Numbered from the stretch's first letter, positions 44,930-56,420 are shown. The stretch: DNA of 64,000 nucleotides from Engraulis encrasicolus (GCF_034702125.1 NC_085876.1:2337266-2401265); one strand, 5' to 3'. Made by a program: numbers and translations. The notes: generated by a model not told the origin, from the letters alone.

Positions 44930-45745
44930 AGGTCTAGGTCTCGCTTTGCCAGACGCCTATCCAGCACTCCCTCCAACTGACGCCCGCCCAGGCACCTGTC
45001 CAGGTCTCCCTCCGCCAGGGACCCATCCACGTCTGAATCCACCAGGCACCTGTCCACGTCTCACTCCAGGTCTCCCGCCAGCCGGCCTTCCACCCCTTGC
45101 TCCGCCCAGCCCTCTGTACGCCAGGCGCCCGTCCAGGTCTCCCGCCAGCCGCCCGTCCACCCCTTGCTCCGCCCAGCCCTCTGCACGCTAGGCACCTGTC
45201 CACGTCTCACTCCAGGTCTCCCGCCAGCCGCCCGTCAACCCCTTGCTCCGCCCAGCCCTCTGCAAGCTAGGCACCTGTCCACGTCTCACTCCGCCAGGCA
45301 CCTGTCCACGTCTCACTCCTCCAGGCACCCGTCCAGGTCTCACTCCACCAGCCACCAATCCAGGTCTCACTCCGCCAGGCACCTGTCCACGTCTCACTCC
45401 AGGTCTCCCGCCAGCCGGCCGTCCACCCCTTGCTCCGCCCAGCCCTCTGCACGCTAGGCACCCGTCCACGTCTCACTCCGCCAGACACCCGTCCACGTCT
45501 CACTCCAGGTCTCCCGCCAGCCGCCTGTCCACCCCTTGCTCCGCCCAGCCCTCTGCACGCCAGGCACCCGTCCACGTCTCACTCAAGGTCTCCCGCCAGC
45601 CGCCCGTCCACCCCTTGCTCCGGCCAGCCCTCTGTACGCCAGGCACCCGTCCACGTCTCACTCCGCCAGACACCCGTCCACGTCTCACTCCAGGTCTCCT
45701 GCCAGCCGCCTCTCCACCCCTTGCTACACCAGCCGCCTTTCCAGG
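44930..45745. repeat. Composite GC-rich minisatellite
   Basis: Basic units of about 27 bp (GCCAGGCACCCGTCCACGTC plus TCACTCC) alternate with a second unit (CAGCCGCCCGTCCACCCCTT and CTCCGCCCAGCCCTCTG), giving a higher-order repeat of roughly 80-130 bp. Open frames in both directions are repeat artefacts, although one plus frame (from 45536) runs into the transposase ORF. The same monomer recurs at 47089-47215. Confidence 0.9.
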
Positions 45746-45784
45746 TGGTCTAATTGTCTAATCAGTGCATGTCTACATTTGCAG

Positions 45785-47242
45785 ATGGCCTGCAGAGTAC
45801 AGAAATGGCGAAAACTGAAAAGAGACCTGGATGAACTTCTCAGATGTTCAGACAGTAGTGACCAGGAGAGTGCTAGTGAGAATCCAAGGGATGCCAGTGT
45901 AGTTGGAGACAGTGACAGTGAGTCGAGTTCAATGAATGTTAGTGCACCTGGGACTCCAGACCGCATCCGACCAACCGACTTTGATACTGATTTTGACTGT
46001 TCTGACTCGGAATCTGAATCATCAATTGCAGACCCTGAAGTGACGAGCAGCTTTGAGGAAGAACTAAGGCAGTGGGCACTGGAACACAAATTGACACACA
46101 GAGCAATCAATGGGTTATTACCAATATTAAGGAAGCAAGGCCACCTATTGCCTTTGGATTGCCGAACACTCCTTGGTACACCACAGAGTAGCTTGACAGA
46201 ACCCAAATGTGACGGCCAGTACAAGTATTATGGGCTGGAGAAAGGCATCTGTCGTTACCTTAGACATCTGGAGGGGCATGATGTTCACCTGAGTGTGAAC
46301 ATTGATGGTGTTCCACTATTTAAAAGTAGTGGAGTGCAGTGCTGGCCGATACTGGCGAAGTGTGGCAATTTTGATCCATTTATTGTTGCCATTTTCAGTG
46401 GCACAAAGAAGCCTAGCCCTCTTGAGGAATACCTCCGAGACTTCCTGACAGAGTATGCTCACCTCCAAAAAGATGGCATAACTTTTGAAGGCCAGAGTTA
46501 CTCTGTCACCATTGACTGCTTGGTCTGTGATGCGCCAGCCAGGGCATTTTTGAAATGCATCAAAGGTCACACTGCGTATGAGAGCTGCGAAAGATGCATC
46601 ACCAGGGGTACCCGTGTTGAGGGAAGAATAGTTTTCACTGGTCATGAATGCACTTCCCGTACGGATGACAGTTTCTCAAAATGGGAGTACAGGAACCACC
46701 AGCAAGGAGTTAGCCCCTTCATTGCTGCCGGAGTGCCTTGCGTTACCTCTTTTGTCTTGGACTACATGCACATGGTCTGCTTGGGTGTGGTTAGACGCAT
46801 GTTGGTGTACTTGACACGGGGCCCGAAAATGTGCCGGCTATCAGCAAGACAAAAGGAAACCATTTCCGAGAAACTGGTTGCTCTGAGGGGCAAGATGCCC
46901 AGCGATTTCGCCCGACAGCCCCGAGCTTTACATGAGCTTGACAGATGGAAAGCAACTGAGCTAAGGCAGTTTTTGCTTTACACTGGACCTGTCGTGCTGA
47001 AAAACGTGTTGTCCCCAGAGCTGCACCAACATTTTGTGTCCTTGACGGTGGCCATGTCCATACTGCTGGAGTCAGAAGACAGGATTCGCCAGGCACCCGT
47101 CCACGTCTCACTCCGCCAGGCGCGCGTCCAGGTCTCCCTCTGCCAGGCGCGCGTCCAGGTCTCCCTCCGCCAGGCACCTGTCCACGTCTCACTCAGTCAG
47201 GCACCCGTCCTCGTCTCGCTATGCCAGATTTGGTTAGTTTAA
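45785..47242 (+). CDS. TNP2-like (EnSpm/CACTA-type) transposase, C-terminus replaced
   Basis: Start chosen at the ATG that directly follows an acceptor (TTTGCAG|ATGGCC); the frame is open to 45536 only through minisatellite. About 435 residues are family-like. Residues 1-100 are an acidic Ser/Asp-rich leader. Then come LRQWALEHKLTHRAINGLL, NIDGVPLFKSSGVQCWPIL (first Asp), LVCDAPARAFLKCIKGH with CERC (second Asp), FVLDYMHMVCLGVVRRML (third block) and WKATELRQFLLYTGPVVLK. This order matches TNP2-type transposases, which cut element ends. After SILLESEDRIRQAP at about 47090 the frame enters 27-bp minisatellite units (VHVSLRQA repeats) and stops at 47242, so the last third of the family is missing. 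Upstream and downstream minisatellites are one family. Whether it is expressed is unknown. Confidence 0.8.
   Translation: MACRVQKWRKLKRDLDELLRCSDSSDQESASENPRDASVVGDSDSESSSMNVSAPGTPDRIRPTDFDTDFDCSDSESESSIADPEVTSSFEEELRQWALEHKLTHRAINGLLPILRKQGHLLPLDCRTLLGTPQSSLTEPKCDGQYKYYGLEKGICRYLRHLEGHDVHLSVNIDGVPLFKSSGVQCWPILAKCGNFDPFIVAIFSGTKKPSPLEEYLRDFLTEYAHLQKDGITFEGQSYSVTIDCLVCDAPARAFLKCIKGHTAYESCERCITRGTRVEGRIVFTGHECTSRTDDSFSKWEYRNHQQGVSPFIAAGVPCVTSFVLDYMHMVCLGVVRRMLVYLTRGPKMCRLSARQKETISEKLVALRGKMPSDFARQPRALHELDRWKATELRQFLLYTGPVVLKNVLSPELHQHFVSLTVAMSILLESEDRIRQAPVHVSLRQARVQVSLCQARVQVSLRQAPVHVSLSQAPVLVSLCQIWLV
47089..47215. repeat. Minisatellite at the transposase 3' end
   Basis: Five units of about 27 bp (CGCCAGGCACCCGTCCACGT and CTCACTC; variants GGCGCGCGTCCAGGTCTCCC) lie in frame with the transposase. 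They match monomers of 44930-45745. Confidence 0.9.
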
Positions 47243-47376
47243 ATTCAATTAAATAAAAAAGCACTGTGCAATTAAGTATTTTGTACTAATGCATGTCTGA
47301 TTAATACTCTTTTGTAGCCAAAGTCTGTTCATTTTGTCCATGGTCAATTTCTAATGCAAAATTTCTGCTTTATCAG

Positions 47377-47895
47377 ATGTCAGAACCTGGACGTTCCCCT
47401 TGCCTCAGGAGGGTGAGTCTTGTTTCATTGTACTGTATATCAGACGTTAATCATGCAAATGTGACTGCAGAAATGAGTTTTGGATTAAAAGTATGCAATA
47501 ACCTCCCTGGACATTGATCTATCTCTCCCTACACAAATTACCTGTTATTTAACACTTAATTGTCTTTTCCTTTTTAAGTCGGATTCTCATCGCCATAACC
47601 TTGGGATTGTTTCAGTGTTTCAGAAAAAGGTTTTAAAATTGCTCCTTGAGCTCCGGGATAAGGAGTCTCAGCAAACGTCAGCACATGTCGGTAACATCGT
47701 CAGGATGGAGACCATGGAGCAATTTGATATGGAGGAGGAGAAGCTCATTGACAACAGCGACTATGAACGCATGGTGGGTTTTGCAAATCTGTACATTTGT
47801 CTAGTCAATAGGGTTGAAGTGAAGAAGTTTTGCTGAGCACTTATGATGCATATTCCAACAGGTGCAGCGTCTGGCGAGAGTGGGAGGAAGGGACG
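47377..47895 (+). CDS. DUF4806-domain gene, three exons
   Basis: Exon 1, 47377-47412, starts with ATG right after TTTATCAG and ends AGG|GTGAGT. Exon 2, 47579-47773, follows CTTTTTAAG and ends ATG|GTGGGT. Exon 3, 47862-47895, follows TTCCAACAG and ends ACG|GTAAGG. Phases agree (12 and 65 whole codons, then 34 nt). The product has FQKKVLKLLLELRD, METMEQFDMEEEKL and, across the junction, YERM-VQRLARVGGRDG. This fits the DUF4806 pattern (fq..vL.lL....le..l.....l...La..GG.d), a domain of unknown function frequent in fish and insect repeat-linked proteins. The C-terminal part is not found; a MITE starts 13 bp after exon 3. The gene lies 135 bp after the TNP2-like ORF on the same strand. Confidence 0.78.
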
Positions 47896-47907
47896 GTAAG
47901 GAGTGTC

Positions 47908-48060
47908 ATTTCCATGCCACGTTTTGGTGTTAACTCACCAGTTTAATTCGAACTCAACAGAGTTGAGAGATTCGAGTTCGAGATTCATTTTCAATGGGGT
48001 TTCATTTCTGGTTATTTAGAATTAAACTGGTGAGTTAGCGCCAAAACGTGGCATGGAAAT
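47908..48060. mobile_element. Palindromic MITE next to DUF4806 exon 3
   Basis: ATTTCCATGCCACGTTTTGG opens the left arm and the right arm is its complement over 42 bp with two mismatches. At 153 bp it is non-coding. Confidence 0.88.
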
Positions 48061-48566
48061 CTACAGGGTATATTGAAGAGTGAAGTGTGGGGCACCAGGT
48101 CAACAAACAAGAACAGCTGACAGCAAAGCATCAAGGATATCTGGGCTTCCATAACTCCCATGCACTGTTTTTGCCATTGACTTCAATGTTAAACGCATCA
48201 TGGCCATTATGAAGACAGGGAATGTCCTAATCAAGTATTGACCATTGCATGTTATGTAGAAAGTACCAAATTTCAACTGATTTAATGTGACCCGAATTTT
48301 GATGAAGAAAAATGTGATTTTATAACAATATTCTAATAATGCGAATTCCCCAATTCATGGGTTTTTTGAGCTGGAAGGCCAACGTATATAAAAAGAAAAA
48401 AAATAATGATTGGAATAGTTAAAAAACTGGGCCATGAATCTACAATCCATGACAGTTTAACATTATTGATGGAATTATGGAAATAAATCAACTTTTTCAT
48501 GGCATTCTAATAAAAAGGCCTGGAGCTGTAGTAATAGTAATGGGAACTGTGATTTATGGCATATAG
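48061..48566. other. No gene seen
   Basis: I searched for the missing DUF4806 exons here and found none with matching frame and splice sites. Confidence 0.4.
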
Positions 48567-48837
48567 CAGTGGTTCCCAACACGTTTTGCACTGGCACCAT
48601 TGTATCCTAAACTTTTGGGAACCCCATTTTTTTCACAACCAAAACCATGACTGAGCATACTTTCTGGCTATAAAAAAATAGTGGATATTTCTGACAGTAT
48701 AAGACTACAATAGCTATGGATTGTTAATTAGTGATATTTATTGGTATTTTTTTTATTTCACACCTAGACATTTCAGGGGAGCCCATTGGAATTCCAGGTG
48801 ACCCCATACCCCAGTGTTGGAAAAAAAAAAAACACTG
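48567..48837. mobile_element. hAT MITE (CAGTGGTTCCCAAC)
   Basis: Left end CAGTGGTTCCCAACACG, right end ACCCCA...CAGTGTTGGAAA..CACTG, a widespread vertebrate hAT MITE type. An exact target duplication is not preserved. Confidence 0.62.
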
Positions 48838-48944
48838 CCATAGGCCTATAGCCTAGGCTATTTTGCATGAAGATGAAGAAACAAGCAATGGTGCAATAAG
48901 CACAGTATTTTACATAACACCCCCCCCCCCCAATAACAAAAGTG

Positions 48945-50940
48945 CATACCTGCCAACCTTTAAACATTTTTTTGAGTAGCAACTTATCGCGGCGCGGCAA
49001 TTCACGGCGCAACAACTTGGCATGGCAAAGCAACGGGGTCGCCGGCGGGCCCATCTGAGAGGCTACTTTATTTTGCATAGTCTGCCCTACACCTAGGGTT
49101 GCCAAATGTCAACAGGGAAGATATGAGACACTTCATTCAGGCAGGGGGGTCCTCCCCCAGAAAAAATGCTTTTCTTAGATGCAATTTCCTGAATTTTAAT
49201 GCATTTTAGCCTAACATCCTGTGTATCTGGCAAATAGTTTATCTTGCTCTTCACAGTACTTTGAACTACCATCATTTATTAAACTTTCATGAAAGATGTT
49301 TTTTTTTGTTTCACACCACAACACAAATAAAATGCTATGATATAGTGTGCTGGAATTCAGGCCTCTAAATTAACTTTATTGATCACCAGCCAATATGGCT
49401 TTTAATCTTACTAGTCAAACCACCAGTCTGGCTAGTAGGCCTAAGTGGCTATTAAGTTATCCTATGTACCAGCCAAACAGAGCATTTGGTCACTTGGGGG
49501 GTGTTAAGGAGCTGGAATTGAGTATGAAATTGAAGCATTTGCTGATTGTTTTTTTGGCTGTAGAAGGTACATGTAGGAAAATGTATAATTTGATTATAAA
49601 ATACAGAGGCATTTCAGTGATTTCTATGAACAAAAAGTTGAATTGTAATGATTCTTACATCATCTCCCCCAATATGAATAAATGGTGATGTTGTCACCTA
49701 CTGTGAAGAAGCATCAGCAGTAGAGAAAAATATAAAGACAAGTGTTATCTAAGCTAGGATAATATCAGGTTAATATTATTACCTTGGGGGCTAACATCAA
49801 AATCACACTTTCAGCATTCATTCAGTACAAAATGCTTCATGTAGTGGCTCTACTGAGCCAATGCTCTTGGAACTTCCACGGTAACTTTTGAGGGACATCG
49901 CTTCTTTTTTTTTCACTTCTCTGCATTATAGGCCTATCTACCCTCATCTGCCGTCAGGAGTTGGCTATTGTTCACTGTTCGGCACATATATGATGATAGG
50001 AGAATTGATTTTATTAATAGATTGCCATACGTGATTACGGTTAGTAGTCGTGGAGTGATGCATATTTGGTATGACGCACGACCTGTTACACTTATTCACA
50101 GAATGGGCCATGACTCAGGGGGGAACAGTATTCCTATACGGTGTCGTGAGGTTACGGATCTACTCCGAGCACAACCGTTAGAACTATCGCTTTATTTTCC
50201 CGAGTTAAAATGATCCAGCGCAAAGGGAAACTAATTTAGTTTAATGCTAATCTGCTAATTTATAGCGCGGTCATCGACACATTTTCTCATTCGGAAGTAA
50301 TCTTGTTTCGGTCCAATATCAAAACAAGCAACAACATATTGCCGTCAAATACGGCGAAACATTGGGTGAATCATTACGACAGACCTCGGCCTTTATTTAT
50401 TTTCATAAGTTTACGGATTTAGCAACTGGACGCAATTCACTATTCCCATACAGGCTACCTTTCTCAAAGTCCATTTACCTTTGAAACGGTGATTTTGACG
50501 GTGCTCACTTGTAAAACTACAGCGACAGTACCAAGATGGATAATACATGATGACAGGAGGACACTTGTTTCAGAGATTATAGGAGTACATTAACCAGTCT
50601 CTCTGCTTGTGTGATTTCGAAGCAAACTTTCCATCAGCAGCTGATGCCTCGACTCGAGAGGAGCGCAGCGCAGCACAACAAATGAAGACGTCCAAACTAG
50701 CGCTCTGATTGGTCAATATTCCCCCCCACACGTTGTTGGCCAATGGAAAGGCCAGCGCGAGACAATTGCAAGCAGAGCGATGTCTACGGCTCTGTCTGGT
50801 TGCAAGTCTACAGAGCAATTTAGAAGGGCCCATGAACACACTTTGCTATTGGTTTTTCCCGTATTTTGAAGTGACAGCGCCGTAGTTTGATGTCAAAATC
50901 CGTATCTGCTACACAAAATGCGTAATGGTCGGCAGGTATG
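48945..50940. mobile_element. hAT-like element, copy B
   Basis: CATACCTGCCAACC opens and its near-complement (CATACCTGCCGACC) closes the 2.0-kb element. The interior aligns with copy A (27659-30092) in several long blocks and lacks the solo LTR; at the matching site it reads AATGGTGATGTTGTCACC. No transposase frame. Confidence 0.75.
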
Positions 50941-51407
50941 AAAGTGTCACGACATTTTTAGAGTGCTCCTAAATTTGTATCTGTGCTCCTAAATTTTTAT
51001 CCGTGCTCCTAATTTTTTTCATTTAGGAGCACCTGTGCTCCTAGTGAAAAAGCTTAACGTACAGCCCTGATCTTAATATGTGTTTTCATTTATTTAAAAA
51101 AAAACTTTTTTTCCTTCTATAAGAGCAGTCACACAGGACACCATAAAATGAACCTTAGCATTGCGTGACAGAAACATTGCAATATGAAGACATATTAAGA
51201 GGTTAATAGTCACCTTAAAGGACGCAATTTGTGTTACGAAATTTAACTTGTAGTCAAAATTTAACTTGTAGTTAATATTACTGTCTTGAGTTTTTTTCAC
51301 ATTCATATATCTTAATATAAAGTTAATATTTATGCAATCATGCCAAATGCTTCATACATTTTTCAAAATGTTGTTGGTTACTTTATTATACTATATTATA
51401 TTATTAT

Positions 51408-51414
<7 letters not shown>
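50941..51414. other. No gene; short direct repeats
   Basis: GTGCTCCTAAATTT repeats three times at 50962-51010 and AAATTTAACTTGTAGT twice at 51239-51273. Confidence 0.5.

Positions 51415-51488
<74 letters not shown>
51415..51488. repeat. (TA)n microsatellite
   Basis: About 37 TA units. The open frame of alternating I and Y across it is an artefact. Confidence 0.97.
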
Positions 51489-51491
<3 letters not shown>

Positions 51492-51748
51492 CAGTATATT
51501 ATTATATCATATTCCAGGTTTCATTAATGTTACAGTCACACCGCAGGATATTTGACATATAAATCTTAATAAAAATGTTTCTTATCATCTAAGACTAAAA
51601 TTAAACATAATGTACCAAATCTTCTTTCATTGCCATTTGTTTTTTAAAGAAAAAAGAACAGTTTTGTAGGTTTTTAACCAATGTTACAAAAAAACAAGGC
51701 GTCACGTCAACCACCCATACACACTACTCAAACAGATGCACACACATG

Positions 51749-52175
51749 CTCACACACACACACACACACACACAGAGTGTGTTGGCCCTGTAAGTACACA
51801 CGCATCCCATCTGATGGTTCTGCACACACTCACACAAACACACAATCAAACAAACCTTCCATCTCTGATGTAGCTCCTCTCTCACTCAGTACACAATTCG
51901 ACACAAACACACACCCTGCTACCTCTCTGATGTGCATGTGTGTGCCTGTTGCCATGAAGCATTGTGTCCTTGCTTTGATTCCGCTCAGCACATGGAAGCT
52001 AGCAAACAGCTGCACTGCTTTTGAAACGTTTGTGTGTACACTTGTGCCCCTTGAGAGGAGATATTGAAGAGAGACAGTTTTACACCTTATACATTGCATT
52101 ATGTCAGGCAGAGTGCATTTGTGAATATTCAGGCGTAGAGATGAGGAGAGGAGGTGTACACACATAAAGCTAGAG

Positions 52176-52229
<54 letters not shown>
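51749..52229. repeat. CA and GT microsatellites
   Basis: (CA)n at 51749-51773 and a longer (GT)n at 52180-52229, with CA-rich DNA between them. No gene. Confidence 0.93.
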
Positions 52230-52232
<3 letters not shown>

Positions 52233-52736
52233 TGTGTTTGTGTGAGAAGGACAAAGTAGAAGTGGAAAAGTACATTAGCAGCATAGAGTGCTTGCCTGGC
52301 TTTACAGAAGTATACATTTGCAGTGAAATGGTGCATTAGGCACAGATACAGACTGGCAGAGAAAGGGAAAGAACCATTTCAACAGTAAGAGTGGCTGTCT
52401 GTTTACTGGCAATTTCTGCACTTTCCACCATTCCATTATGCTTTTATGCAAAACTTACTTAGGTATTGTACTATTATATAAGGTATTGGTTGGAGTTTCT
52501 GGAGCAAGGCGGAGTAAGGCCTAATTTTCAATTACATATGACACAGTGCAATACGTTGCAGGAATTGGTTGGAAAGATGAAAGTCACTTTGTGGTACTTT
52601 GATATTTCTCAGATGCGCAAACACAAACCAAAAGCAGAAGCCCACACACATACAGGCACGAAAACACACGCAGAGAGACACGACTCACTCCATTGTGTAA
52701 CAGACAATGACATGACGAGGGGAGAGTGAGATAGAG

Positions 52737-53055
52737 CAGTGTTTCTCAATAGGGGTGCCGCAGAAACGTGACTGATGAATACATTATGTAATATGATACA
52801 TATTTGTCTAAATTCATAAGTTAATGCTAGTCAATGGAATCTTTCATCTGCCATTTACGCACAATAACGTAAATATAGGTCGCCCCAGTCAGCTGCAACT
52901 TTGAATGTAGGTTGTGTGACGTCTCCAAATGTGTTACTTTTCTAAGCTTTTGTGGTATCGGATGCGATGCCATGTTACGGTTTGTGGGTTTGGGGTGCAT
53001 TGAAATGTTCATGAATTGAAAGGGTGCCTCGCCTAAAAAAAGGTTGGAAACACTG
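52737..53055. mobile_element. hAT MITE with exact 8-bp TSD
   Basis: AGATAGAG flanks it at 52729-52736 and 53056-53063. Ends CAGTGTTTCTCAATAGG and complement CAGTGTTTCCAACC. 319 bp, non-coding. Confidence 0.93.
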
Positions 53056-53063
53056 AGATAGAG

Positions 53064-53810
53064 GGTGTGGGGTGGGGGAAGAGAATGAGAGAATACTGTT
53101 AATCAATCAAAATATTTATATTGCACATTATCATACATAAATGTCATTCAATATGTTAAAGAATAGAGAAAAGAGACGAAAAAACTATATTGTGTTATAG
53201 TGTGTAATTAAATATCACCAAAGGCAGATGAGAGTAAAGCTGTGTTTTCATTTCCTTAAAAAAAGGAAAGAAAAAAAGATACCGTTGGCGGTTCTAATTT
53301 GGACAGGAAGTTGGTTCCAACATTTTGCAGCATAATGACTAAATGCCATTTCAACCTGTCCCTAGGCACAACCAGTAGATGAGATTCTGAATATATTGCT
53401 AAAGCCTATTTACAATATATTTTAGGCCTAAGCCATTCGGTGACTTATAAACTATCAGAAGAGTTTTGAACTCAGTTCTAAATCTCACCGGAAGCCAGTG
53501 AATAAAACGCAAGCAACTGGATGCCAGGAAATAAAAGACCATCTTCAATTATAAGAGCAGTGCAACATCTGAAGAGATAAATAGAGAGGTGGCAAAAACA
53601 GGGCTTTAGGAGTCAAACCCATAAAAGAAAATGGAAAAGGAAAACACACTCACACACAAGTGTAGAGGGATCCATTGACAACATTCCAGGATCCCCAGTT
53701 CTTGATTTTGTCATCCTCCATCAGTCTGTTCTCTGCACTCAACTCATCTATTTCTGACTTCTGACCTTCGAGAGATGGGACTGTGTGTGTGCGCGTGCCT
53801 GCACCTCTGA
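53064..53810. other. Old dispersed repeat, no gene
   Basis: 53280-53510, with GAAGTTGGTTCCAACATTTT and CCGGAAGCCAGTG, resembles a repeat family common in fish LINE-derived sequence. The assignment is from memory and weak. Confidence 0.3.
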
Positions 53811-54021
53811 AGGTGCTTACACACCGCAAACGCAAGACGTCCACCTCAAGTATACGGTGTCAGTCCGAAACGGTTAGAATACATGAACAGGGGGTTGAAC
53901 AGGACTGGCCGCGCACGTCAGTGTGAAAGGCAGAGAAAAACACACCGGCCGAGACAAAGCAGAAAGACCACGTTCGTCATGCGTCCGTTCAGTTCGGCTT
54001 TGGTATGTTTGACCCCTTACC
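53811..54021. mobile_element. TIR MITE, member 2 of a pair
   Basis: Reverse orientation relative of 32437-32709: AGGTGCTTACACACCGC at the left, TATGTTTGACCCCTTAC at the right. Confidence 0.65.
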
Positions 54022-54219
54022 GGTCCGCTCTGTTCTTCTGTCAGAACCAACGTCCTTGTGTTCCGCCTGGCTAGGTCAGACAGCCCCTGAATGGCTGCCG
54101 TCACCTCTGACAGCCCCTGAGAGGCCAACCTCCAACCAGGACAACACTCCGTCCAGGTCAGTCATCATCTCTGCTTCTATTTAACAGAAAAATTGAATGT
54201 GCATGTATATAAATTCATT

Positions 54220-54600
54220 ACCTCCGCCAAAAAGGTTATGTTTTCAGTCGTGTTGGATTGTCTGTTTGTCTCTGTGAGCAGGATAACTCAAAAACGCATG
54301 AATGGATTTGGCTGAAACTTTGTGGAGTTGTCAAATGATTAAATTCTTGTGGTGATCTGGATCACAAACTGGAAACAGGCTTTAAAAAAAAGATTCTTCA
54401 CCATTGCAAGGCTAGAAATTTAGATGCCCCTCATGACCGCAAATTGAATAACAGACAGGGCAAATTTTGACATTCTGGTTTCTAACTCCACATAAAGAAG
54501 ACAGAAAGACTTAAAATAAACATAGGGTGTAATATGGTCAAATGTTCTATCAAACAACTTCTCTGGCGAAGGTATGCATTCTCAGAGTGCATTTCTACTT
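54220..54600. repeat. Dispersed repeat (CCTCCGCCAA type)
   Basis: TTACCTCCGCCAAAAAGGTT at the left and CTGGCGAAGGTATGCATTCT at the right are opposed ends. The AGCAGGATAACTCAAAAACG block inside is widespread in animal genomes. Non-coding. Confidence 0.5.
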
Positions 54601-55074
54601 TATTCATGGGACAATGTTTTTTGGACTCAGACATCAGTTGGTAAAACCACAGCTAATGCACATAAATAAATCAGTAATTGGTAATTAATTGCTGCAATTA
54701 ATAAGATTATTAGATAATCCACTGGTATACTGCGCCTCTTTTGCTGGCCATCTTGAAAGTCAGCTACCAGTATAGCCCTGTTTTTTCTGGAATTCTGCTT
54801 CCAGTAAAAGGACCCTGAAGGAGTGCAATACATTATAATGTAAGATATGAGGTAGTCATTGAGACTGACATGAATACAAATGAATTTAGTTTCAATAGCA
54901 CAATAAACATTTGGACAGAAAAGGACAAACAAAACATACAGAGTAGATTAACATTAAATAAAAAAAAATAATAATAATATATACAATTACTGTAATACAG
55001 TAATTCTGTCTGAACTTAACTTATTTAAAAGTTGTATGCTTCTAGGCACAAAAGATGTTAAGCCTCAATCTGCT

Positions 55075-55294
55075 TTAACCCATTTTAGCCCAAGCCCTTT
55101 TTGGGTAAAGGTATCCTCTCCCTATTAAAACCTGAATATTTCAGCCTCCAAAGCACATAAAAACGAGCAAGAAGTTGCATTTAAAAGCTAGAACCTCCCT
55201 TATTCAGCTCCAACATACCAACATTTTTAATAAAACAGCTCAAATCTCATTAACCTTAAGGCAGTGTATGTCGCCCCAGGACACAATGGGTTAA
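55075..55294. mobile_element. TTAA-flanked MITE (TTAACCCATT)
   Basis: TTAACCCATT at the left end and its exact complement AATGGGTTAA at the right end delimit 220 bp. Confidence 0.68.
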
Positions 55295-56184
55295 AAGAAG
55301 GATCAGAGGGTCATTACATCCACTGGCCTCCTGCTCAGTGAACCTCACCACCATCATTCGGGTGTTCACGAGCCTCCCATTCTGAGCCTTGTCCAGTCTG
55401 TTAGCAGTCAGTCATTTCATCAACAGGATGAAGGTAATCATCAGGTGAACTACCACCACCTACTTAGGTGGCCATTAGGAAATGTGGCTATTAGGAAAAT
55501 GCAAAATCATTGTTTGTTAATGTTATGCAAGGTTTTATCACTACATTACCTGGAAAATCCTTGCAATTTTCTCCACCGTCACGTCACGTCGCCCTCGCGC
55601 AGGGTGACTCGTCTTGTGCCTTTAAAAACTACAAATGAGACGTTCATCGCTCTGCCAAGTAGGCCTAGGTCTACTTCAAGTTCAGTCTAGAAATGCTCAT
55701 CCACCACCTCGCTTGCCGACCCACGTTGTTGGCCTTTTCCGGTTGTGCAAGCAAAGCACATTAGGAAAAAAGGAACCAATAATCATAAATTACAGTTATT
55801 GTTTCGTTTTGGTTTCCCTCTTTAGTTTATGTTCTGTTTAGTGTTGGAAAAAGGAAAACAAACACTAATTCCTAATTATTTGGTCACACAGATGAACTGT
55901 AGCCAAATATTGAGTTATTTCGTTTTCCGTTTGCCAGATCGAATGGAATACTTGAATGATCGGATGATACACGGACGTTAAGGACACATTTTTTGCGCTT
56001 TTCCTATTTATTTGAGCTTTTGACGGAATAACAACATTCTGGGCAATAAAACGGATAAAAAAAGAACAGAAGTAAGCCTCCCAAAATCAGCAAAAAATCT
56101 TAACACTCATGTAAAATATAAAAACGAACAGTACTTGGCTTAAAAAACCTATTTTCATTTTCAGATAGGTGTACTCTGTTCACT
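55295..56184. other. No gene seen
   Basis: No motif, element end or coding pattern is recognisable. Confidence 0.4.
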
Positions 56185-56420
56185 ATTCTTTGTGCAACAC
56201 GTCGGCGTTGAAATACATGATGACACGGCCTTTGTGTTGGCCTCAGTCAAAATCTCTTGTCGTTGACAAGGGTCTTATTTTTTGAAGGGTCGTATTTGCT
56301 GAAACGTCTCTCACAGTCCACAGAACTGACTGGAAAAAAGATGTAGGACAAGGCGAAATCGGCCACCCTTGGAAAGCTTTGCCTTGTGCCCTTTCAGTAT
56401 TCTGTAAGGTTTAGGGAAGA
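56185..56420 (-). pseudogene. hAT transposase C-terminal relic
   Basis: On the minus strand PVSSVDCERRFSKYDPSKNK (about 56335-56275) matches the hAT C-terminal dimerisation block (S-S-x-x-x-E-R-x-F-S). Frame changes follow, and VIMYFNADVLHK near 56225-56190 fits its end. Only this domain remains and there are no terminal repeats. Confidence 0.72.

Noticed and set aside
44934..45761. Many overlapping Pro/Arg- or Gly-rich frames on both strands
   Set aside because: Products of the GC-rich minisatellite, open in nearly all frames.
48061..48200. Fourth DUF4806 exon after ATCTACAG at 48066
   Set aside because: Joining in phase meets a stop after five codons and the sequence does not resemble the rest of the domain.
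51332..51562. 76-codon frame of alternating I and Y
   Set aside because: Crosses a (TA)n microsatellite.
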